Origin: Myxococcales bacterium
Lineage (GTDB): Bacteria; Myxococcota; Polyangia; Nannocystales; Nannocystaceae
NCBI GenBank assembly: GCA_016793465.1
Contig: JAEUJW010000097.1
Coordinates: 54,385 to 118,384, forward strand
Length of the DNA stretch: 64,000 bases
Direction of reading: 5' to 3'
Each line of letters starts with the position of its first letter. Within the stretch, counting starts at the first letter, position 1. The translations under genes were made by a program, and so were the position numbers. This document shows, piece by piece, positions 34,681-43,975 of this stretch. The notes beneath the pieces were generated by a model. The model worked only from the letters and a program-made list of their open reading frames with translations, searched no databases and was not told the DNA's origin.

Positions 34681-37179
34681 TCAGTCCTTCGGCGGGGCGA
34701 AGCCCGCCGGGCAGAACCGCTGCTCCGCCGGCACGCCGATCTGGTCGGCCGCGTCGTCGATCGAGAGTATGAACGCGATCAGGTCCTTCTTCTCCTGCTC
34801 GGTCGGCGCGAACACCTGGTTGCCCGCGGTGAAGTGGCCCTGGAAATTGCTGCTCAGCAGCTCCTCGAGCGTCGCCGCCGCCCCGTTGTGCAGGTACGGC
34901 GCCCCGGTCGCCATGCCGAGCAGCGACGGCACGTTGTAGCCGTCGACCCCCTGCGCCGGCATGTCGTTCTGCCGCAGCTCGTCGGCCCCGCGCCCCTGCG
35001 GCCCGTCCGCGTCGAACGTGCCGACCTTGCGGACCACGCACGTGTGGCGGTGCGGCGCCCCGTTGGCGTCGTTCTGGATCACCGTCATCAGGTTGACGTC
35101 GGGGTTGGCGACCTGGTCGGGCCGGACCATGCCGATGCTCTGCACGCCCGCGGCCGCCAGCGTCACCGCGCTCGCGTCGGCGTCGAGCAGCGGCGTGTAG
35201 TAGCGCTCGGACAGCGTCCACAGCGGCCCGCCGTGGCAGTACTGACAGTTGCCCTCGAGGAACACCCCGCGCCCCGCCACCGGGTCGCCGTCCAGCACGG
35301 TGCGCCGCCGCGGCGCGCGGATCGAGCGGATGTACGCCTCGATCGCGTCCCAGTCCTCGGGCGTCGCCCCGCTGGCCGCCACCGCCGCCGCCGACCCCTT
35401 ATTGAAGGCGTTCTGCGGGTCGCCGGTCCCGCCCGGGCCGACGATGTCGATGCGCGCCGCCGCGTTCGGCGTGCCGTCCATGTTGAGCGCCGCGTCGCTG
35501 ACGATCGCCCCGGTCCCGTTGGCGACCCCGCGGGTGTTCAATTCGAAGTCGTGGACCTCGTCGAAGATCGCCGTCCAGTTTAAAATCCGCTGCACCGACC
35601 CGTTGGCGTTGAACGTCGCCGACAGGTCCGACGACTGCCGCGGCCCCGCGGGGAACGACCACGTCACGTTGTCGGTCCCGCCGTTGGGGTGGCAGGCCGC
35701 GCACGACACCCAGCCGTTGGTCGACCAGCGCGCCAGCCCGGTCTCGAAGAACCGCTGCCCTTTGAGGATCTCGACCTCGGTCAGGTTGCCCGGCTGCAGC
35801 GCCGAGACGATGTCCGCCACCCTGGTCGTCTGCGTGGCCAGGTCGATCACGCTGATCGTGCGCGCGACCTCGTTGTACACGTAGGCCGTCTTCTCGACGA
35901 TCGCCACCCCGGTCGGCGACTTGCCGGCCTGCAAGAAGTTGGTGCCCGACGGCGCCCCCGCCACGATCGGCACCACCGAGTAGTCGACCCGCTGCAGGCT
36001 GTCCGACGCCAGCGACGTGAAGTACGCGAAGTCGCTGTTCGGCGCGAACGCGATGTCGTTGGGGATCGCCACGAAGCGCTTCGGCGGCGTCAGCACGTCG
36101 AGCAGCGCGTTTAAGTTGACCGTGCGCGCCTGGTCCTCCTGCCCCGTCGCCAGGTCGATCGCGTGCACCAGCCCCTGCACGTTCTGATGAAAGTCGGTCA
36201 GCGTCATGAACGCCTTCGGCGAGGCCCCGACCGCCGTCACATACACGTGGTTCATGTTGATCGCGCACGAGTTCAGCTGGTTGGGGTACACCCCCGTGCC
36301 CGGCGTCGCCGCGATGCCCGCCTCGAGCAGCGGCGCCAGCGTGGTCGTCGCCACCGAGTAGTCGCCGCTGTTGACCTTGAACACCCGCCCCTCGGCCGCG
36401 TCGTCGAAACCCTCCTTCGAGCCCGCCCGCGGTCGCCCGAAGAAGTCGGTGACGAAGATGGTCTCGTCACCCTCGTCCATGTCGGCGTCGTTCGTCACGC
36501 ACACCGCGTACGGGTTGCCGCCCAGCTGCACGCTGTTGACCAGCGTCATCGTCGACGTCTGAATAATGCTCAGCGTGCCGTCGACCCAGTTGCTCACGTA
36601 CAGCTTGCTGCCGCCCGGCGACAGCGCGCCCTGGATCGGCTCGCTGCCGACCAGCACCGCCGTCGCCGCCGTCGGGCTGCCGCCGTCCGCCGCCAGCACC
36701 CGGTGCACCTGCGACGAGCCGCGGCTCACCACGTACAGCGTGTGCCCGTCGGGGCTCCAGCTCACCGACACCGGCTCGTCGCCGACGGCGATGCGCGCCC
36801 GCTCGACCGGGTCGACGCCCTCGGCGATGGCGAACAGCGTGACGTCGTCGGTGCCCTTGTTGGCGACCGCCAGGGTGTCGGCCTGCGGGTTGGCGGCGAT
36901 CGGCCCGCCCTTGCTCGGCTGCATCGAGTACACCAGCGGCCCGCCCGTCGTCGGGTCCTCCGTCGTCGGATCCCCGGTCGTCGGCGGCGTCGTGCCCATG
37001 GTCGGGTCGGGCTCGTTCGTCGACGACGTCGGCGGCGCCGTCGGGTCGCCCGTCGGCCCCGCCTCCGTCGGCGTCATCCCCGTCGAGCTCGTCCCCCCGC
37101 TCATCTCGTCCGCGTTGTCGCCGCAGCCGACCATGCACACGCACACCACGAAGCCTGAAACTGTGGACCGGAGCGCCAT
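34681..37179 (-). CDS. Di-haem cytochrome c peroxidase-like lipoprotein with YVTN propeller
   Basis: 832 residues. Signal MALRSTVSGFVVCVCMVGC (lipobox Cys 19) and a Thr/Pro/Gly linker to about 90. A YVTN/NHL-type propeller covers about 90-470 (DTLAVANKGTDDVTLFAI, VSWSPDGHTLYVVSRG, GSKLYVSNWVDGTLSII). Two haem c sites follow: CAACHPNGG and CQYCHGGPLW, in the frame of the bacterial di-haem peroxidase/MauG family (ILKGQRFFETGLARWSTNGW, VPSLLGMATGAPYLHNGAA). It would sit on the outer membrane or periplasmic face and either reduce peroxide or oxidise a bound partner. Haem attachment needs Ccm machinery outside this window. A single gene divergent from the SLOG-like gene. Confidence 0.88.
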   Translation of the reverse strand: MALRSTVSGFVVCVCMVGCGDNADEMSGGTSSTGMTPTEAGPTGDPTAPPTSSTNEPDPTMGTTPPTTGDPTTEDPTTGGPLVYSMQPSKGGPIAANPQADTLAVANKGTDDVTLFAIAEGVDPVERARIAVGDEPVSVSWSPDGHTLYVVSRGSSQVHRVLAADGGSPTAATAVLVGSEPIQGALSPGGSKLYVSNWVDGTLSIIQTSTMTLVNSVQLGGNPYAVCVTNDADMDEGDETIFVTDFFGRPRAGSKEGFDDAAEGRVFKVNSGDYSVATTTLAPLLEAGIAATPGTGVYPNQLNSCAINMNHVYVTAVGASPKAFMTLTDFHQNVQGLVHAIDLATGQEDQARTVNLNALLDVLTPPKRFVAIPNDIAFAPNSDFAYFTSLASDSLQRVDYSVVPIVAGAPSGTNFLQAGKSPTGVAIVEKTAYVYNEVARTISVIDLATQTTRVADIVSALQPGNLTEVEILKGQRFFETGLARWSTNGWVSCAACHPNGGTDNVTWSFPAGPRQSSDLSATFNANGSVQRILNWTAIFDEVHDFELNTRGVANGTGAIVSDAALNMDGTPNAAARIDIVGPGGTGDPQNAFNKGSAAAVAASGATPEDWDAIEAYIRSIRAPRRRTVLDGDPVAGRGVFLEGNCQYCHGGPLWTLSERYYTPLLDADASAVTLAAAGVQSIGMVRPDQVANPDVNLMTVIQNDANGAPHRHTCVVRKVGTFDADGPQGRGADELRQNDMPAQGVDGYNVPSLLGMATGAPYLHNGAAATLEELLSSNFQGHFTAGNQVFAPTEQEKKDLIAFILSIDDAADQIGVPAEQRFCPAGFAPPKD

Positions 37180-37402
37180 CGGCGAACGGTAGGAGCGAGT
37201 TCGTCGCCTGCCAAGGACCGCGCCCCGCCCCCGAGACGCCCGGTGATTCCGTGCACATGCGCGCCTCCTCGTTCAGGGGGACAAGGCCCCCAGCGTCCCG
37301 GACACTGCCCACAGGTCCCCGTGCGTACGAGTCTGCACGCTCGATTGCGCACATATCCGTCACCATCCACGCGCACCCGCAGCGTCGCCGTACCATCGCT
37401 CG

Positions 37403-37759
37403 ATGATCGTCATCGTCGCCGGCGCCGTCGCGTGGACCGACGCCGCCGCCATCGAACGCGAACTCTTAAAGCTCCCCGCCGGCAGCGTCGTGATCCACGG
37501 CGACAGCCCCGGCGCCGACGCCCTCGCCGGCAGCGTCGCCGCTCGCCTCGGCCACATCGTCGTGCCCATGGCCAAGACCGCCGACGACGCCCGCCGCTAT
37601 CGCAGAGCCGCCTGGAAGGGCCTCAACGTCCGCATGCTCGCCCGCGGCGCCGAGCTCGTGCTCGTGTTCCACCCCGACATCGCCGCCAGCAGAGGTTCGA
37701 AGCACATCGCCGAGCTCGCCCGCGCCGCCGGCGTCGTCGTCGAGGTGTTCACCGCCTGA
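37403..37759 (+). CDS. SLOG/YspA-like nucleotide-sensing protein (DUF2493 type)
   Basis: A 118-residue Rossmannoid protein: MIVIVAGAVAWTDAAAIERE, then SVVIHGDSPGADALAGSVAA, the GDxxGAD loop that defines the YspA/SLOG family, and ELVLVFHPDIAASRGSKHIA. SLOG domains sense nucleotide-derived signals or process cytokinin-like bases and are parts of several defence systems. Alone it has no effector domain. The next genes on the same strand include a two-TM SLATT-like protein, but they start 386 bp and more downstream, so co-transcription is not shown. Confidence 0.75.
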   Translation: MIVIVAGAVAWTDAAAIERELLKLPAGSVVIHGDSPGADALAGSVAARLGHIVVPMAKTADDARRYRRAAWKGLNVRMLARGAELVLVFHPDIAASRGSKHIAELARAAGVVVEVFTA

Positions 37760-38144
37760 CCGGCGGGTCTCGCCGACCGACGCCGGCTCACTTCCTGGTC
37801 TCGGTCCTCGTCTCGCTGGTCTTCGCATCGTCGGTCCCGACCGCACATGAATCCGCCATCCGGACACGGCGAAGCGACGCGCGCCTCCGACGGTCTGCGG
37901 CGGACCGCCTGACGTCGCGTCGCGGTCGGGTCCGCGCGCGCGCCGTGGATCATTGGCGCGGGCAATGGCTGGCATAGCCAGGCCACGAAATTACCGGCGG
38001 CCCCGGCATCACTTTCCCGGCGAACCACGACCGACCCGGTCGCGGACCCCGGCCGCCCGACGCGGCCGCGGCCACGCCCTCGCACGAGGCGCGTCCGGGC
38101 GGCTCGTGCCCACAGCATCGCAACGACAGGACCAGGTATCCGCC
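37760..38144. other. Intergenic, 385 bp
   Basis: No coding sequence supported on either strand. A small hairpin CTGGC-ATA-GCCAG lies near 37969-37981, about 165 bp ahead of the next start. Nothing else recognised. Confidence 0.4.
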
Positions 38145-39107
38145 ATGAGCAACTCCATCCTCCTCAAGACCAGCGCCCAGCCGATCGCCCACGCCGACGT
38201 CAAGCAGCTCCTCGACGCCATCGTCGCCGACGCGCGCAACGAGCTGGCCGGCGTGTTCGCCAGCGTGAAGCAGGGCAAGACCCCCGCCGGCGCCCGCGCC
38301 CGCGCGATCGCCCAGGCCGCCGACCAGCTGCCCGCCCGCACCCGCGACGCCCTCCTCGGCGCCGGCGCCAAGCTGGCCGGCGGCGCCGCGGCCACCCCGA
38401 AGCGCGTCACCTCGCTCGCCGCCCTCGTCGGCGAGCCCCGCCCCGTGCCCGCCGCGGCCGCCGCCCCCGCCTCGAAGCTCACCCTGCGCGTGCAGAAGAT
38501 CAAGTGCGTCAACGACACCAGCGAGCTCGGCAAGGACGAGATGCTGCTCGGCGGTCAGGCCAGCGTGATCCCGCTGTCGGGCGACAACACCTTCGGCACC
38601 CCGACCGACGCCGGCACCACCGCGCCCGTCGCCCTCGGCAAGTTCAAGGCCGGCGACTCCCGCAACCTCGACCTCACCCTCGCCAGCTTCAACCTGCGCG
38701 ACTCCCTCCCGTTCCCCCGCGTGTTCAACGTCTCGATGCTGCTGGTCGAGAAGGACCTCGGCAACCCCGACAAGCTCGTCACCCTCCTGAAGACCATCCA
38801 GGCCCTCGTCGAGGACAAGGTCGTCGACAAGGTCCAGGAGTTCCTCACCGGCCTCGACGACGAGAAGAAGTTCACCGCCCTCATCGCCCTCGCGGTCACT
38901 CTGGTGCCCGCCGCCATCGGCCTGCTGATCGGCGCGGTCGGCCGGCTCGTCGGCGACGAGGCCTTCCCGGTGTTCGCCGCCGCCATCTCGCTCGATTCGG
39001 CATCCTCCCTGTTCGACGGCGGCAAGAAGGACACCGCCGACCAGGTCGCCCAGTTCTCCGCGTTCGGCGGGACCTACCAGGTCACCTTCGACTACGCCCT
39101 GAGCTGA
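38145..39107 (+). CDS. Unknown protein with hydrophobic segment
   Basis: A 320-residue protein of no family known to me. N-terminal 100 residues are helical and Ala-rich (VKQLLDAIVADARNELAGVF). A middle beta-rich domain begins LTLRVQKIKCVNDTSELG, resembling a strand-plus-acidic-loop pattern seen in several uncharacterised secreted bacterial proteins. A hydrophobic helix, FTALIALAVTLVPAAIGLLI (about 245-265), could insert into a membrane. No signal peptide. The ATG is chosen for the ACAGGACCAGG stretch ahead of it. It precedes a two-TM protein by 88 bp on the same strand. Confidence 0.6.
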   Translation: MSNSILLKTSAQPIAHADVKQLLDAIVADARNELAGVFASVKQGKTPAGARARAIAQAADQLPARTRDALLGAGAKLAGGAAATPKRVTSLAALVGEPRPVPAAAAAPASKLTLRVQKIKCVNDTSELGKDEMLLGGQASVIPLSGDNTFGTPTDAGTTAPVALGKFKAGDSRNLDLTLASFNLRDSLPFPRVFNVSMLLVEKDLGNPDKLVTLLKTIQALVEDKVVDKVQEFLTGLDDEKKFTALIALAVTLVPAAIGLLIGAVGRLVGDEAFPVFAAAISLDSASSLFDGGKKDTADQVAQFSAFGGTYQVTFDYALS

Positions 39108-39195
39108 CCGCCCGCGGCGCCGCCGCTCACCTCGCCGCCGCGCCCGCTCCGGGCGCGGCGCTCGCCTGATCTCTGCTTCGCCGCCCGAGGACACG

Positions 39196-39612
39196 ATGGA
39201 CCCGCAGACCCCCCACCCGCCGCTCGCGCCCCTGATCCGCCGCAGCCTCGAGACCGCCGCCGCTCGTCGCGCGCGCCTGCAGTCGACCGCCCTGCGCCTC
39301 ACCCTCGTCGCGCTCGTGGCCGCCGCGCTGGCCACGTTCTTCGCCGGCATGTCGAGCCTCACCGACGACCCCGTCGTCGCCGACGACTGGCGCGTCACCT
39401 GCGCGATCGCCTCGCTGTGCACCCTCGTCGCCACCCTCAGCGGCGGCCTTCAACCGGTGCTCGTCCGCCCCGACCGCCTCACCCGCGCCAGCGAGTGCGT
39501 CGGCAAGCTGCGCACCTTGCTGTTCGAGGCCGAGACCCCCGACCACGACCAGGCCGCCCTCCGCCGCAAGTTCCAGCAGGTCATCGTCGACCACGACGAC
39601 CTCGAGCTCTGA
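39196..39612 (+). CDS. Two-TM SLATT-like small membrane protein
   Basis: 138 residues with two membrane helices, LTLVALVAAALATFFAGM (about 35-52) and CAIASLCTLVATLSGGL (about 70-86), flanked by amphipathic helices, the second ending LRRKFQQVIVDHDDLEL. This matches the general plan of SLATT/DUF4231 proteins, pore-type effectors that accompany SLOG or nucleotide-signal sensors in defence modules. The match is by architecture, not by a diagnostic motif. It lies between the unknown 320-residue protein and a giant helical-repeat gene, all on one strand. Confidence 0.55.
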   Translation: MDPQTPHPPLAPLIRRSLETAAARRARLQSTALRLTLVALVAAALATFFAGMSSLTDDPVVADDWRVTCAIASLCTLVATLSGGLQPVLVRPDRLTRASECVGKLRTLLFEAETPDHDQAALRRKFQQVIVDHDDLEL

Positions 39613-39784
39613 GCAGCGCGAACGACCGGCAGGCGCACCTCTCGTGGCCGCACGCGATTCGAACCCTTCGTGTGCGACGAGCCGCCCCGCCGCTCGCGCC
39701 CGCGCCCCCCTCCGCGGGGGCCCCGCGCGCTCGCCCTCGAAGACCCCTGGCCATGCGCCTCGCTTTCGCCGATCGTGGTGCCGC

Positions 39785-42700
39785 ATGTCCCTGTCCTCGA
39801 AGCTGCGCGCCGAGCTCCTCGCCACCCACCACATCGGCCGCCTGGAGCGCATGCTCGAGCTCGGCACCCGCGCCCGCACCGACCCCGACGCCCTCGCCGC
39901 CATCGACGAGCTCACCGACGGCGACGTGTTCGACCGCCGCCTCGCCCTGCTCGCCCAGCACACCCTGCGCGACGGCAGACGCCTGCTGCGCTTCACCGAG
40001 GACGTCGCGCGTTCGCTCCGCAGCCTCGCCTTCACCCTCGTCCCGCGGGTCTGCGACGACGCCGAGGCCCTCGAGGCCCTGAAGATCGCCTACACCCTCC
40101 GGCGCGAGCGCCCGCTGCTGCGCGCCCTCGCCATCCGCAAGCGCCGCGACGTCGTCGACCGCTACCTCGACTGGCTCGCCGGTCACCCCGGCCTCCACGA
40201 CTTCGCCGACATCGTCCCCTGGGCCACGCCGGCCGGCGTGAGGCGTCACCTGGGCCGCGCGCTCGCGCGGCCCTCGCAAGTGTTCTGGTCCCGCCTGGCC
40301 CGCAGCGCCCCCGCGGCCCTCGGCGGCGAGCTCTCCGACCGCCTGCGCGCCGTCCCCGGCGAGCCCGACCCCGTCACCCGCCAGCTCATCGCGGCCCACA
40401 GCCGGGCCATCGCCGAGGGCGCGCCCGACGAGGCCCTCGAGCTGTTCGACCTCCTGTTCGCCCGCAAGATCTACAGCCAGGCCGCGCTCCTGCACCAGAC
40501 CGGCCGCCGCCGCCCGTCCGCCACCCTCGCGGTCATCGAGCGCCACGACCTCCGCCCCGGCGGCGCGCCGTTCGCCCGCTCCGCGGCCGCCTTCACCCCC
40601 GCGGAGCTCGGGCGCGTCATCCTCCGCAACCCCAACCTGCTCGGCCGCGCCGACGATCTGATCGCCCTCCTCGACGAGCCGCAGATCGCCGCCGTGCTCG
40701 CCGCCTGGTGCGAGGTCCTGAAGGAGCACCCCATCTGGGGCTTTACCCTGCTCGGCAGGCTCGCGGGCGAGCGCCGGCTCGCCGCCCACGAGCGCTGGTC
40801 CGTGGCCGCCCGCAACGGCGACGGCGTCATCGCCAGCGGCACCGTCGCCCTGCTGCCCGAGGACCTGCGCGAGCGCGAGGCCCGGCGACACCTCCACGAC
40901 GTCGTCGCCCTCGGCACCCGCCCGATGGAGCGCATGGTCTACGCCCGCTACCTCCCGTGGGACGAGGCCCTCGCCGAAATTAGGGCCTTCCTCGGCTACC
41001 CCGAGGGCGGCGTCCGCGGCCTCGCCCTCGACACCATGCTGGCGATCCCCGGCCTGCGCCCGCGCGAGGCGGAGCTCGCCGACAAGGCCCTGGCCATGGT
41101 CACCGCCCGCAAGAACGAGCAGGACCCCGTGCGCTCGATCATGCTGCGCGCCCTCGTTGCCTGGCCGCGCGGCGTGTGGCGCAAGGACCACGTCGCCGTG
41201 ATCGGCCAGGTCGTGCGCGACGCGCTCGACGCCGGCGACCTGTCCCACGGGACAGCCATCGCCGCCGAGTCGCTGATCGTCCGCACCTTCCACCTCGACC
41301 CCGCCGCCGGCGCGACCTGGCTCGGCACATTCTTGAAGGAGCGCGGCAACATCTACGACGCCCGCCTCGGCGTCCACCTCAGCGACGACGACATCCGCGT
41401 CGCCGCCCCCCACCTGCTGAAGATCGCCAGGCTGTGGTCGAAGCAGGAGCGCGTGAACAACCTCGTCGCCCTCGCCTCGAGCCTCGAGGCCCGCGTCACC
41501 CTCGTGCCCGGCCTGTGCGACCTGCTCGCCGACGTCGCCGCCGCGACCCCGTGGAGCGGCCCCGCCTACGCGATCGTCGAGCTGTTCGCCCGCCACGACG
41601 TCCCCCGCTACGAGAGGCTGCTCCCGACCACCCTGCGCCGCTGGCTCGACAAGGGCTGGCAGGGCACCGTGCTCATGCTCGCCGCCCGCAAGGAGCGCCC
41701 CGGCACGCGCCAGCCGCCGGTCCACCAGGAGATCGCCGCCGCGCTCGAGACCATCGCCCGCGGCCACGGCCGCGACGGCGAGGTCATCCAGGCCGTCACC
41801 CTGCTGCGCGTGCGCGCCGTGCAGCACTTCGACCGCATCCTCCCCGACCTCCTGAAGCGCGACGCGTCCTACGTCTGCATCCCCGTGGTCCACTGGCACC
41901 TGCACAGCCGCCGCCAGGACCTGCTCGGCCCGTTCCTCGGCAGCCGCGTGATCACCGGCCGCTTCGCGACCGGCAAGACCGCCTGGATCCTCCCGTTCCG
42001 CCAGGGCTTCTTCCGCTGGACGCCGGCGCAGAACGCCGCCTTCGCCGACAGCCTCTCGCACATCGTCCGCGACAAGGACCGCGACACCCCGACGATCTGG
42101 TACTGCCTCGGAGTGCTCGCCGCCATGGACTCCGCGCCCATGGACACCCTCACCGGCGCCGCCGTCGACCCCCGCCCCGCGGTCCAGGAGAAGGCCATCC
42201 GCGTCATGGGCCGCTGCGACCGCGGCCAGGGCGTGCCCACCCTCATCCAGTGCCTCGACGACGCCCGCGCCCGCATCGCCATCTACGGCCTGCGCCGCGC
42301 CCTCGGCGACATGCTCCCGCGCGCCGCCCTCCACCTGCTCGGCGAGGTCCCCCTGCGCAAGGTCACCGTCGCCAAGGAGGTCGTGCGCCTGCTCGGCGAG
42401 CTGCGCATCGACGCCGCCTACGAGTACCTCATCGGCCTCGACGCCACCGACCTCCACCGCGACGTCCGCATCGCCATGCTGCGCGCGCTGTGGGACCACC
42501 TCGACCGCGAGCCGACCTGGGCCGTCTACGCCCGCTCGGTGTCCGGCCCCGACTGGGTGATGGCCTCGCGGCTCGGCGACATCCCGGCCGACCGCCTGAC
42601 CCCCGAGTCCGACCGCCGCCTCTCGGGCCTGCTCGGCAAGGTGCTGGAGCGCCCCGAGCCCGAGGCCCGCATCGACCTGCTGCAGCGCGCCGCCGTCCTG

Positions 42701-43384
42701 GCCGTCAGCGACCCCGAGCGCACGTTCCTGCGCGCCTGCAGCGAGCGCCTGATCTCCCCCTACGACGACGAGGTCCGCGCCGCCGCCCTCGCCATCCTCC
42801 ACCGCAGCACCGAGCACGACCTGCTGCTGCTGCCCGAGCTGCTGTCCCGCGCCCTCGCCGACGCGCGCTGCCTCCACCGCGCCGTCGACGGCCTGCTATC
42901 GGTGCAGATCCAGTCGCGCGCCTCGTGGGTCCAGGCCGCCCGCGCCGCCGAGCAGGTCCTCGCCCCCGACCCCCGCTGGCTGGCCCTGCGCCTGCGCTGC
43001 GCCGCCGCGGCCATGCAGCCCGCCGAGCTCGCCGACTACATCAGCGAGCTCGCCGGGTCCGCCGCCCTCACCGCCGACGCCCTCGCCGTCTGCCACGCCG
43101 CCGTCGCCGCCGTCCGCCTCGACCTCCTCGAGCCCTTCACCGAGCGACTAATTAAAAGCCCCGCCCCCGACGCCCGCCGCGTGGCCCTCACCGCCCTCGT
43201 CCGCGACGCCGGCCCCGAGCGCGGCTGGTCCCCCGAGCGCCTGGTCCGCCTCGCGACCCTGCAGAACGACCCCTCCCCCACGGTCGCGGGCGCCGCCCTC
43301 GCCGTGTTCCCCCCGCGCGAGATGATCGACAGGGACAAACACCGCCGCAAACCCGCCGCCCCGATCACCAAACCCACGCGGTAA
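39785..43384 (+). CDS. Giant HEAT-like helical-repeat protein
   Basis: 1199 residues almost entirely of paired helices with the HEAT/ARM spacing of about 35-40 residues (for example VQEKAIRVMGRCDRGQGVPT then LIQCLDDARARIAIYGLRRA, and EVRAAALAILHRSTEHDLLL). No enzyme motif, signal peptide or membrane helix. Such solenoids are scaffolds for protein complexes or, in ALK-type members, bind DNA. A related-looking repeat-rich class is common in actinobacteria and myxobacteria with no known role. ATG start at the first helix; 172 bp downstream of the two-TM gene. Confidence 0.75.
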   Translation: MSLSSKLRAELLATHHIGRLERMLELGTRARTDPDALAAIDELTDGDVFDRRLALLAQHTLRDGRRLLRFTEDVARSLRSLAFTLVPRVCDDAEALEALKIAYTLRRERPLLRALAIRKRRDVVDRYLDWLAGHPGLHDFADIVPWATPAGVRRHLGRALARPSQVFWSRLARSAPAALGGELSDRLRAVPGEPDPVTRQLIAAHSRAIAEGAPDEALELFDLLFARKIYSQAALLHQTGRRRPSATLAVIERHDLRPGGAPFARSAAAFTPAELGRVILRNPNLLGRADDLIALLDEPQIAAVLAAWCEVLKEHPIWGFTLLGRLAGERRLAAHERWSVAARNGDGVIASGTVALLPEDLREREARRHLHDVVALGTRPMERMVYARYLPWDEALAEIRAFLGYPEGGVRGLALDTMLAIPGLRPREAELADKALAMVTARKNEQDPVRSIMLRALVAWPRGVWRKDHVAVIGQVVRDALDAGDLSHGTAIAAESLIVRTFHLDPAAGATWLGTFLKERGNIYDARLGVHLSDDDIRVAAPHLLKIARLWSKQERVNNLVALASSLEARVTLVPGLCDLLADVAAATPWSGPAYAIVELFARHDVPRYERLLPTTLRRWLDKGWQGTVLMLAARKERPGTRQPPVHQEIAAALETIARGHGRDGEVIQAVTLLRVRAVQHFDRILPDLLKRDASYVCIPVVHWHLHSRRQDLLGPFLGSRVITGRFATGKTAWILPFRQGFFRWTPAQNAAFADSLSHIVRDKDRDTPTIWYCLGVLAAMDSAPMDTLTGAAVDPRPAVQEKAIRVMGRCDRGQGVPTLIQCLDDARARIAIYGLRRALGDMLPRAALHLLGEVPLRKVTVAKEVVRLLGELRIDAAYEYLIGLDATDLHRDVRIAMLRALWDHLDREPTWAVYARSVSGPDWVMASRLGDIPADRLTPESDRRLSGLLGKVLERPEPEARIDLLQRAAVLAVSDPERTFLRACSERLISPYDDEVRAAALAILHRSTEHDLLLLPELLSRALADARCLHRAVDGLLSVQIQSRASWVQAARAAEQVLAPDPRWLALRLRCAAAAMQPAELADYISELAGSAALTADALAVCHAAVAAVRLDLLEPFTERLIKSPAPDARRVALTALVRDAGPERGWSPERLVRLATLQNDPSPTVAGAALAVFPPREMIDRDKHRRKPAAPITKPTR

Positions 43385-43429
43385 AGCCGTGCCCGCGTAA
43401 ATACATGATTGCGAAGGTCCCTCCAGGGA

Positions 43430-43591
43430 TCAGGTATCCGGCCCCGCGGCGCTCAGCTCTTTGAGGAGACCGACGATCGTCTTCCCCTTTGCGATCTCGG
43501 CGTCCACCCATTCCACGTCTCGCTCGAGCAGCGGACGGACCTGCTTGGCGATCTGGGCGACGGACCTCCGCGCTTGCAATGCACCCGCCAC
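43430..43591 (-). CDS. Possible small or truncated gene
   Basis: 53 codons from a GTG giving MAGALQARRSVAQIAKQVRP, then LLERDVEWVDAEIAKGKTIV and a GLLKELSAAGPDT end. It has the look of a real DNA-binding or plasmid-type helical protein, and the reading frame stays open upstream with plausible residues (FTLPLARH) but no good start. It could be the tail of a decayed gene. It is in a lower-GC patch. Confidence 0.35.
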   Translation of the reverse strand: MAGALQARRSVAQIAKQVRPLLERDVEWVDAEIAKGKTIVGLLKELSAAGPDT

Positions 43592-43662
43592 GTGGCGAGC
43601 CAGGGGCAGCGTAAAAGCCGGCCAGATGGAGGATTTTCCCCTGGCCCCCAGGTGGAGCAGCT

Positions 43663-43956
43663 GTGAAGTCCGATCATTCGACGCAACCCCAGGAGCCAGA
43701 AGGAGTAGATATCGAGCTCGACAACCTCGTCGAGCCGATACTCCTCCTCGAGCCGACCGCCCATCCGCCGCGCGGACGATCGTTCGCGGTCTTCACCCTG
43801 ACGACCGGACAGGCGCTCGAGGTTCACATCCCCTGGGCAATCGACTGTATCGTCAAAGACATTTCTTTCGCCACGGAATGCTCTTACATCCTGCGCGACG
43901 ACGACGGATCGGTGGAAGATTCCGGCGACCTGCTCCTGTCGCGGAGCCACCACTGA
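43663..43956 (+). CDS. Small acidic hypothetical protein
   Basis: 97 residues, acidic, of unknown family: EPEGVDIELDNLVEPILLLE, strand-rich FAVFTLTTGQALEVHIPWAI and IVKDISFATECSYILRDDDG. No signal or membrane helix. GTG start with GGTGGAG about nine bases upstream. It lies in the same lower-GC patch as the preceding entry and ends 19 bp before the convergent L,D-transpeptidase gene's stop. Confidence 0.55.
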   Translation: MKSDHSTQPQEPEGVDIELDNLVEPILLLEPTAHPPRGRSFAVFTLTTGQALEVHIPWAIDCIVKDISFATECSYILRDDDGSVEDSGDLLLSRSHH

Positions 43957-43975
43957 CGGCCCCGCCAGGCGCACT

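Noticed and set aside
43409..43666. Plus-strand 85-codon open frame
   Set aside because: Low-quality composition and no ribosome binding site; the opposite strand has a more protein-like reading.
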